Shown here: in pieces, positions 56,249-64,000 of the stretch | Layout: the number at the start of each line of letters is the position of its first letter | How positions within the stretch are numbered: position 1 is the stretch's first letter | Assembly: GCA_001404055.1 (NCBI GenBank) | Contig: CXTY01000014.1 | Location: 558,001 to 622,000 of the forward strand | Length of the DNA stretch: 64,000 nt | Direction: 5' to 3' | Source of the DNA: Roseibium album | GTDB lineage: Bacteria > Pseudomonadota > Alphaproteobacteria > Rhizobiales > Stappiaceae | Made by a program: the position numbers and the translations under genes | Notes under the pieces: generated by a model | Databases searched by the model: none | What the model was told of the DNA's origin: nothing | The model's input: the letters and a program-made list of their open reading frames with translations, nothing else

Positions 56249-57598
56249 TCAGAGGCGCGCCTGGGTACCAGTACCGTAGATATCATCGCGATTGTAAATA
56301 TCGTCTCTGAAGTGGACGACACCATCTGAATTGGCCCAGGCTGTGACATACGTCATGTAGAGCGGAATGGACTTTTTCATTTTCACGTCTTCCCGCTCAC
56401 CAGTGCGGATAATTGAATCCACCCGCGTCCGGTTCCAGTCCGGCGTCGTGGACTGCAGCAACCAGGTCACGAGTTCACGTACGTTCTGCACCCGGACACA
56501 GCCGGACGAGTGAAAACGATTGGCTTCGCCGAACAGCGTTTTCGACGGTGTATCGTGCAGGTAGACCTGATGCTTGTTGTGAAAATTGATCCGAACCGAA
56601 CCAAGCGAGTTTTCGGCACCTGGGTCCTGGGTAAAGCGATACTGAGTCGCCTCGTCAGTATTCCAGTCGATTTGCTGCCAGTTGAGCTCGTTTTTACTCC
56701 AGTCAAAGATACGAATGTTGTTCTTTGCCAGATATTCCGGGTCTTCCTTCATCTTGGGGATCAGGTCCTTGCGGATGATTGATTTCGGAACTGTCCAATA
56801 CGGATTGAAATTCAGCTCATATATCTTGCTGTTCAGGATCGGGGTCTGCCGATCAATCTTGCCGACAACAGCTGTATGCCGAGAGCGAACCCTTCCGTTT
56901 TCCACTGCCTCGATTTCAGCGGCCGGAACATTCACCATCACATAGCGGTCACCAAGAAACCCGGACATGGACCGCATGCGCACAATATTGGTTTCCAACT
57001 GCCGCAACCGAACGTCGGCCGGAATATTGAGAGCTTCGACTGTTCCCTCGCCCATAATCCCGTCGGGGATCAATCCGTGACGAAGCTGGAAACGGCGCAA
57101 TGCTGCATCAACATATGAATCGAATGTATCTGAAAGACCTGCTTGTTGCTCAAGATCGCTCGATGCAATCAGGCGGCGGCGCAGTTCAACCACGCGCTGA
57201 TCTTTCATACCGATTCTGAGTGGTTTGCCTCCGGTGGACACCGTCCCCCAGCCGCCAGCCTGAACAATACGCTGGTAGCGATCAATCGCGACAGCAATGT
57301 AGTCTGCGGTTTCAGGAGACAGGGTCGGCGCGGAGGAATTCACTTCCGTGATATTTTCCGTCGCAATGTCAAAGTTATCTGCCCATTCGACCTTCTGGCG
57401 ATTTTGCTGAAGGGACTGCAATGCAGTTTGAGCCGATGCCGGGGCACCTTCCAATAAAAATGCTGAAAAACCGAGTACACAAAAGCCTTTAAGCGTTTTT
57501 CCAGTGACCCATTTCAGGTGATTTGTTTTCCCGAAAGGTCCGGATAAAAGGTGCATTGCCAACCCCTTGTGCTGCGCCTTACGCGTCAAATGTCTCAT
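56249..57598 (-). CDS. ldtP: Periplasmic L,D-transpeptidase (YcbB-like)
   Basis: A 449-aa peptidoglycan cross-linking enzyme. N-terminal signal/anchor (about 33-57), a conserved region, a peptidoglycan-binding helix bundle (DQRVVELRRRLIASSDL...ALRRFQLRHGLIPDGIMG), and the catalytic YkuD domain with HSSGCVRVQNVREL carrying the nucleophilic Cys. The gene name is by analogy to the LdtR target of Liberibacter/Sinorhizobium. Start 57598 has GAGG 5 nt upstream. LdtR lies upstream in the same direction, separated by a terminator. Confidence 0.88.
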   Translation of the reverse strand: MRHLTRKAQHKGLAMHLLSGPFGKTNHLKWVTGKTLKGFCVLGFSAFLLEGAPASAQTALQSLQQNRQKVEWADNFDIATENITEVNSSAPTLSPETADYIAVAIDRYQRIVQAGGWGTVSTGGKPLRIGMKDQRVVELRRRLIASSDLEQQAGLSDTFDSYVDAALRRFQLRHGLIPDGIMGEGTVEALNIPADVRLRQLETNIVRMRSMSGFLGDRYVMVNVPAAEIEAVENGRVRSRHTAVVGKIDRQTPILNSKIYELNFNPYWTVPKSIIRKDLIPKMKEDPEYLAKNNIRIFDWSKNELNWQQIDWNTDEATQYRFTQDPGAENSLGSVRINFHNKHQVYLHDTPSKTLFGEANRFHSSGCVRVQNVRELVTWLLQSTTPDWNRTRVDSIIRTGEREDVKMKKSIPLYMTYVTAWANSDGVVHFRDDIYNRDDIYGTGTQARL

Positions 57599-57850
57599 TG
57601 TGCCTCTGGCATGGCCAAATGAAAACGGGCCACGCCTCCTGTTCCAGTTCCGAGTCGTACCGGAAGGGAGTTAACAAATCGCTTGATTTTTTAACCATCT
57701 TTTCGTCTGGACTGCGCACAAAGCCATTCCAATGTGACCACAAGATGTCAGCTGGCGGCTGCCAGAAGAACTCCTCAACTGCCTGTGCCGTTTCTCGATC
57801 AATTTGCGTTCGATGAAAAGGCACATTTACGTGAGGTTGCACAAAAAAGA

Positions 57851-57877
57851 AAAGCACCGCCCATGGGGCGGTGCTTT
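57851..57877 (-). terminator. Intrinsic terminator of ldtR
   Basis: Twelve-bp stem (AAAGCACCGCCC / GGGCGGTGCTTT) with a 3-nt loop; on the minus strand it is followed by TCTTTTTT. Isolates ldtR from ldtP. Confidence 0.92.
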
Positions 57878-57902
57878 GTCATCCGGATTCGCCGCGAATT
57901 TC

Positions 57903-58418
57903 TTATAGGCGATAAAGAATCTGATCTGTCCAGAAACGCTCCAGACGGCGCAGAGACTTGTTCAGTACAACAAAATCCTGCGGTCCGATTTCACCCACCT
58001 GTTCAACAGACAGCATGTGGCGCTCATAAAGATCATTGACGATCTTAGCCACTTCCTGGCCCTTGTCAGTCAGGCTCACGCGAACGGACCGACGGTCCAT
58101 GCGCGAACGCTGATGGTGAATGTAACCGGTTTCAACCAGTTTCTTCAGATTGTAGGAAACATTCGATCCGAGGTAGTAGCCACGTGTGCGTAGCTCTCCA
58201 GCGGTCAGCTCGGCATCGCCGATGTTGAATAGCAACAACGCTTGCACGCTGTTGACATCGGACCGACCCATGCGATCGAACTCATCCTTGATGACGTCCA
58301 GAAGACGTCTATGTAGCCGTTCAACGAGAGTAAGAGCTTCGAGATAAAGTGGCTTGATTTCCACTTCTTCCCCTTCACTCTGTGCCACAGCGTCGACTGC
58401 CCTGCTTGCGGTGATCAT
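57903..58418 (-). CDS. ldtR: MarR-family regulator LdtR
   Basis: A 171-aa winged-helix repressor/activator: LLLFNIGDAELTAGELRTRGYYLGSNVSYNLKKLVETGYIHHQRSRMDRRSVRVSLTDKG. The RGYYLGSNVSYNLKKL recognition helix and extended C-terminus are those of LdtR, known in Liberibacter and Sinorhizobium to control the L,D-transpeptidase gene and osmotic-stress tolerance. Its neighbour ldtP is the expected target. Confidence 0.92.
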   Translation of the reverse strand: MITASRAVDAVAQSEGEEVEIKPLYLEALTLVERLHRRLLDVIKDEFDRMGRSDVNSVQALLLFNIGDAELTAGELRTRGYYLGSNVSYNLKKLVETGYIHHQRSRMDRRSVRVSLTDKGQEVAKIVNDLYERHMLSVEQVGEIGPQDFVVLNKSLRRLERFWTDQILYRL

Positions 58419-58571
58419 GTGTTTGCGCCTCTTAAAGTACCCTGTTCGACGGATATTTTTTTCCCGCCTTGAAACGCAATCTAGCGGACTGATTCTAAAA
58501 TCCGCTTAAGAGACACGCTGAATCATCCGTTAACTTTTGAGGGGCGTTTTTGCTAACTGATTCATCTCTTG

Positions 58572-59465
58572 TTAATCATGCCCTCTCAGGAACTTGACTA
58601 TTCCGCTGAAATCCAGGCTTTCCCCGCCGGAGTTGCAGAACAAAGTATAGAGAGACGCGGCTTCAGCGCCGAGCGGCGTCGCAGCGCCCGCAGAACTTGC
58701 TGCCTCTTGTGCGAGTTTTAGGTCCTTGAGCATCATTGCTGCTGCAAAGCCCGGCTGGTAGTCCCGATTGGCCGGTGAAGACGGCAACGGTCCGGGCACC
58801 GGGCAGTAAGAGGTCAGAGACCAGCACTGACCAGACGCGGTAGAGGAGATGTCGAAAAGCTTCTGCGCATCCAGCCCCAGCTTTTCACCAAGCACAAAGG
58901 CCTCAGATACACCGATCATCGAAATGCCGAGGATCATGTTGTTGCAGATCTTGGCCGCCTGGCCATTTCCAGCGCCGCCGGCGTGGACAATCGTCTTGCC
59001 CATGATGTCCAGATAAGGCTTTGCAGCTTCAAAGGCCTCATCAGGCCCACCGACCATGAATGTCAGGGTACCACCGGCAGCACCGGCCACGCCGCCGGAA
59101 ACAGGCGCATCGACCATTGGCATCCCCTTTTCGGCGGCGGCCGCGCTGACGGCCCGGGCGCTATCAACATCGATGGTGGAGGAATCGATCAGGAGCGTTC
59201 CCTGTTTGGCGTTCTCAAGAATCCCGCCCTCACCCTGATAGATCTGACGCACATGTTTGCCCGCCGGAAGCATCGTAACAATAACATCTGCTGCAGTCGC
59301 GATTTCCGCGACGCTGCCAGCTTTGTCCCCGCCAGCTTCAGTGTGAACCGACAAGGCGTTTTCCGATAAATCAAACCCAATGACCTTGTGACCTGCCTTC
59401 ACAAGATTGATGGCCATCGGCCCACCCATATTGCCAAGTCCAATAAATCCGACTGTGCTCGCCAT
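58572..59465 (-). CDS. mmsB: 3-hydroxyisobutyrate dehydrogenase
   Basis: A 297-aa NAD-dependent enzyme of valine degradation (3-hydroxyisobutyrate to methylmalonate semialdehyde). Rossmann GLGNMGGPMAINLVKAGH, substrate motif MVDAPVSGGVAGAAGGTL, and catalytic Lys in NGQAAKICNNM. The Val-pathway neighbours (HIBYL-CoA hydrolase, acyl-CoA dehydrogenase) support this over other beta-hydroxyacid dehydrogenases; mmsA is not in the window. Confidence 0.92.
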   Translation of the reverse strand: MASTVGFIGLGNMGGPMAINLVKAGHKVIGFDLSENALSVHTEAGGDKAGSVAEIATAADVIVTMLPAGKHVRQIYQGEGGILENAKQGTLLIDSSTIDVDSARAVSAAAAEKGMPMVDAPVSGGVAGAAGGTLTFMVGGPDEAFEAAKPYLDIMGKTIVHAGGAGNGQAAKICNNMILGISMIGVSEAFVLGEKLGLDAQKLFDISSTASGQCWSLTSYCPVPGPLPSSPANRDYQPGFAAAMMLKDLKLAQEAASSAGAATPLGAEAASLYTLFCNSGGESLDFSGIVKFLRGHD

Positions 59466-59564
59466 AGTTTCCTCCTGAGTGGAATTTCGTTTTGAATTTG
59501 AATCCGTTGCCAGGTCTCGCTGAGACGGGACCCGAAGAAGTTCAGAAATTGATTCAGGCTTTGG

Positions 59565-59993
59565 TCAGCCCGCGCTTGCTCCAGCCGCCCGGTTTTCCTT
59601 CGCCATCAGGTAGGCGAGCAATACGTAGATTGTGATTGTCAGCAGGTAGAAAGAGATTTCGTAGGGGCGCCGTCCGTAGAGGTCGGAAAAAGCCGTGTGC
59701 ATGACAATCTGACAAAGACACCTGAATATCCACATGACCGTTCCCCAGGAAACGGTCAGCCAAAGACCGGTGGCAGCGACGAGATCAAGCACCGCGAAGA
59801 AGACAATCGCCCCCTGCATGGCAATTGGCATTTCCCAGAACCAAAGGCCGCGCCATTCAACGATACCGATGATGCGTGCCCAGTATATGACCCCTCCGCC
59901 GATCAGGATTATCGCCATCGCACGGAGGTACAAAATCAGAAGTGTGCTCCAGGGTGGGCGCGTATCTATTAGGTCCTGAAAGCTTGTGATCAT
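59565..59993 (-). CDS. Small four-helix membrane protein (DUF6163-like)
   Basis: A 142-aa integral membrane protein with four hydrophobic segments (ILYLRAMAIILIGGGVIYWARI, QGAIVFFAVLDLVAATGLWLTV, VMWIFRCLCQIVMHTAF, ISFYLLTITIYVLLAYLM). It resembles a conserved alphaproteobacterial family of unknown function, possibly DUF6163. ATG at 59993 is chosen to avoid the overlap with the hydrolase gene; it lacks a strong ribosome site. Confidence 0.7.
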   Translation of the reverse strand: MITSFQDLIDTRPPWSTLLILYLRAMAIILIGGGVIYWARIIGIVEWRGLWFWEMPIAMQGAIVFFAVLDLVAATGLWLTVSWGTVMWIFRCLCQIVMHTAFSDLYGRRPYEISFYLLTITIYVLLAYLMAKENRAAGASAG

Positions 59994-60010
59994 GTTCAGT
60001 GCGGTCCGGA

Positions 60011-61051
60011 TCAGGGTTGAAGGGGTAGGTCTCCGTCTAACGGCTCTTGGAAATACGACGCCAGATCGGCGCTGTCCACTTGTCCAAGAGATGATGGCGT
60101 CCAATTGGGTGTATGGTCCTTGTCGACCAGCACGGCACGTACGCCTTCAAAAAAGTCTTCCCCTTGAAGAATACGGGACACGATCCGGTACTCAAGTTTC
60201 ATGCAGTCATTAAATGACAGACCTTCTCCACGCTGCATTTGCTCAAAGGCAATAAGTACGCTTGTTGGAGATTTCTGCCGGATTGCAGCAGCTGTCTTTT
60301 GCGCGAATTCCTCACCAGAAGCATCAAGGCGCACCAACACTTCCTGGGCAGTCGTCGCCGAAAACGCCTGTTCGATCAGGTCCGCATCGGCTGTGAGTGG
60401 ACCACCTGTTGGTTCAACGAGGAACGAGGCCAGTACCGCATCAATATCATCGGCAGTTTCAAGGGCCTTCTCAAGCTCTGGCAGACTTGCTTCTGAAATC
60501 GCGTGCGTCAGTACTCCTGTCGCCAGAGCATCGCCTTGCTTCAACCGTCCGGCACTCACCGCGCAGTAGACGCCGGTTTTCTTCGGCATGCGAGGCAGAA
60601 AAAAAGTTCCACCAACGTCCGGAAAAAATCCGATCCCAGTCTCTGGCATGGAAAACAACGTCTTTTCTGTTCCGATCCTGTGACTGCCGTGCACCGAAAC
60701 GCCAACACCCCCACCCATGACGATACCATTGACCAGCGCGACATAAGGTTTTGGATAAGACTTGATCTGCGCGTTCAAAAGATACTCGTCGCGGAAGAAA
60801 GCACTCAGCCCGTCCATCTGGCCTGCTTGCCTTGCGTCATAAATCTTGCGGATGTCGCCTCCGGCACAAAAGGCTTTCTCGCCCGCTCCCGTGATGACCA
60901 CATGCGCAATAGAAGTGTCTTTTGCCCATTCCGCAAGTTTCCCGGCCAAGGCTCTGACCATGTCTTCGGTCAAGGCGTTCAGTGCCTTTGGGCGGTTCAA
61001 AGTTACGAAGCCGGCCATGCCGCGTTTTTCAAATAGAATGTCGTCGCTCAC
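60011..61051 (-). CDS. 3-hydroxyisobutyryl-CoA hydrolase
   Basis: A 346-aa crotonase-fold protein. FCAGGDIRKIYD and NGIVMGGGVGVSVHGSHRI (oxyanion loop) and SMPETGIGFFPDVGGTFFLPRM are the HIBYL-CoA hydrolase pattern, and the length is greater than simple enoyl-CoA hydratases (about 260). It releases 3-hydroxyisobutyrate, the substrate of mmsB downstream. Confidence 0.87.
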   Translation of the reverse strand: MSDDILFEKRGMAGFVTLNRPKALNALTEDMVRALAGKLAEWAKDTSIAHVVITGAGEKAFCAGGDIRKIYDARQAGQMDGLSAFFRDEYLLNAQIKSYPKPYVALVNGIVMGGGVGVSVHGSHRIGTEKTLFSMPETGIGFFPDVGGTFFLPRMPKKTGVYCAVSAGRLKQGDALATGVLTHAISEASLPELEKALETADDIDAVLASFLVEPTGGPLTADADLIEQAFSATTAQEVLVRLDASGEEFAQKTAAAIRQKSPTSVLIAFEQMQRGEGLSFNDCMKLEYRIVSRILQGEDFFEGVRAVLVDKDHTPNWTPSSLGQVDSADLASYFQEPLDGDLPLQP

Positions 61052-61107
61052 AGAGGCGCCCTTTAATAAAGAAGAGTCTTTTCAACGTTCAGAGAGGGTA
61101 GCTTAAC

Positions 61108-62247
61108 TCAGCTCTTCAGCATTTGCCGCGCAATGATCAGGCGCATGACCTCGTTGGTGCCTTCGAGGATCTGATGCACACGAACATCGCGAAAGAAGCG
61201 CTCGATCGGGTAGTCGCGCAGATAGCCATATCCACCATGCAACTGCAGCGCCTCATTGACCACTTTGAACCCCGTATCGGTTGCCAGGCGTTTGGCCATA
61301 GCTGCCAGTTTGGTCGCGTCATGCGATTTCGCGTCGACAGCGGCGGCCGCCTTGTGGAGCAACAGCCGGGCCGCCTCCATTTCAGTCGCCATATCTGCAA
61401 TGCGGAACTGCAGGGCCTGAAACTCGGCAATCGGCTTGCCGAATTGCTTGCGCTCCTGAATATATGTCAACGCATGGTCGAGACAAGCTTGAGCAGCACC
61501 AAGAGAACAGGCCCCGATATTGAGGCGACCACCATCGAGTGCGGACATGGCTATCTTGAAACCCTGCCCCTCCACGCCGACCAGATTACTTTTGGGTACG
61601 CGGCAATCCTGAAAATTTACTTGCGCAGTTGGCTGGCTCTTCCAGCCGAGCTTGACTTCATTGGCGCCGAAGCTGAGACCCGGCGTGTCCTTATCGACAA
61701 GCAAGCAGGACACCCCAGCAGGCCCTTCGCCGCCGGTACGCACCATCACGGCATAAAGATCGCTGACCCCACCGCCAGAAATGAATGCCTTTGAACCGTT
61801 CAGGACATAATGGTCGCCGTCGTCCCTTGCGCTGGTGCGCAAGCTGGCGGCATCAGATCCCGATCCGGGCTCGGTCAAACAATAACTGGTCAGCAGTTCC
61901 ATGGTGCATAGCTTGTTCAAATACTTCTGACGAAGTTTTTCTGAGCCATAAGAATCAATGATCCAGGCAACCATGTTGTGAATTGAAATATAGGCTGCCG
62001 TTGAAGTGCACCCTTTTGAGAGTTCCTCAAAAATCAACGCAGCATCCAATCGGGAAAGAGCCGACCCGCCGACATCTTCCTTCACGTAGATGCCGCCAAA
62101 ACCAAGTTCGGCGGCTTTCTTCAAGGTCGGGATTGGGAAATAGCTGTCTTCGTCCCATTGTTTGGCGTGCGGTGCCAGCTCGTCAGCCGCGAAACTTGCT
62201 GCCATGTCTTGAAAGGCGCGCTGATCTTCGTTCAGGGAAAAGTCCAC
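61108..62247 (-). CDS. Acyl-CoA dehydrogenase, probable isobutyryl-CoA dehydrogenase
   Basis: A 379-aa FAD enzyme. CLTEPGSGSDAASLRT (flavin loop), DGGRLNIGACSLGAAQACLD, QLHGGYGYLRDYPIERFFRDVR and LEGTNEVMR (catalytic Glu region). Its place beside HIBYL-CoA hydrolase and mmsB points to isobutyryl-CoA of valine degradation. The GTG at 62247 has GGAGGACAATC upstream and gives the usual VDFSLNEDQRAF start; the frame to 62352 has no such site. Confidence 0.88.
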   Translation of the reverse strand: MDFSLNEDQRAFQDMAASFAADELAPHAKQWDEDSYFPIPTLKKAAELGFGGIYVKEDVGGSALSRLDAALIFEELSKGCTSTAAYISIHNMVAWIIDSYGSEKLRQKYLNKLCTMELLTSYCLTEPGSGSDAASLRTSARDDGDHYVLNGSKAFISGGGVSDLYAVMVRTGGEGPAGVSCLLVDKDTPGLSFGANEVKLGWKSQPTAQVNFQDCRVPKSNLVGVEGQGFKIAMSALDGGRLNIGACSLGAAQACLDHALTYIQERKQFGKPIAEFQALQFRIADMATEMEAARLLLHKAAAAVDAKSHDATKLAAMAKRLATDTGFKVVNEALQLHGGYGYLRDYPIERFFRDVRVHQILEGTNEVMRLIIARQMLKS

Positions 62248-62417
62248 GATTGTCCTCCTTCGAGCTGCAGCTATCACGAATCTTAGTATCGAAATTGCTG
62301 CCTCTTCCATTTGGCGCCGCACTAAAGCACATTTGACGCAAACGTCAAACAATCTCTTTTTTGTTTTTAATTTCAGTTATTTTACAGAATGTTGGAATGC
62401 GTCAATCTGCGTGATAG

Positions 62418-64000
<1,583 letters not shown>

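Overview
The window looks like a chromosome segment from a marine-type alphaproteobacterium of the order Hyphomicrobiales, close to Roseibium/Labrenzia/Stappia. This is inferred from gene content and order: plsX-fabH-ihfA-merR, a ubiquinol-cytochrome c chaperone, ribD-ribE-ribH-nusB-thiL behind nrdR and glyA, an LdtR-type MarR regulator beside an L,D-transpeptidase, and TRAP transporters. GC content is moderate. No rRNA, tRNA or CRISPR array was recognised.

Region 1 (1-18475) is an alginate-type exopolysaccharide locus. It encodes Alg44 (PilZ domain plus membrane-fusion arm), the Alg8 glycosyltransferase, an SGNH (AlgX/AlgJ-like) protein, a 71-aa membrane protein, a Sel1-repeat (AlgK-like) protein, AlgI, a 651-aa periplasmic protein of unknown function, a hybrid histidine kinase with a CxxCH-bearing sensor, a sigma-54 activator (EBP), and, divergently, a phosphomannomutase-like HAD protein with a Nudix hydrolase and an AlgD-type GDP-mannose dehydrogenase. 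Four -24/-12 (sigma-54) promoters precede alg44, the SGNH gene, the HAD gene and algD. Each has the canonical 10-nt spacing, and each -12 G lies 39-41 nt from the start codon. The likely activator is encoded at the end of one of these operons, so the locus appears to be a self-contained, positively autoregulated sigma-54 regulon. A TTYGCRAA dyad recurs about 100 nt upstream of the promoters and may be the activator site.

Region 2 (18476-24141) is accessory: an IS481-family remnant, a membrane GGDEF/EAL protein (c-di-GMP, the ligand class of Alg44), an orphan solute-binding protein, a CBS-domain protein, and an IS5-like MITE flanked by CTAG.

Region 3 (24138-34513) is a catabolic cluster. It has two mandelate-racemase-type enolase-superfamily enzymes, a complete DctP-DctQ-DctM TRAP transporter, a phytanoyl-CoA dioxygenase-like enzyme, a Gfo/Idh/MocA dehydrogenase, and, divergently, a xylose-isomerase-like TIM-barrel protein with a beta-hydroxyacid dehydrogenase. 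Two TTGGTCNTACCAA palindromes in the divergent promoter region suggest control by a GntR/FadR-type repressor not encoded here.

Region 4 (34595-40670) holds individually organised genes: a hypothetical protein, a sensory class III adenylate cyclase, a small hypothetical, a cytochrome P450 and a periplasmic glycerophosphodiester phosphodiesterase.

Region 5 (40730-64000) is mostly core genome: merR, ihfA, fabH, plsX, DUF177, the cytochrome bc1 chaperone, bamE, proton pyrophosphatase, an MFS transporter, thiL-nusB-ribH-ribE-ribD-nrdR-glyA, ldtP and ldtR, valine-degradation genes (mmsB, HIBYL-CoA hydrolase, acyl-CoA dehydrogenase), hemB, and the start of a threonine dehydratase cut by the window end.
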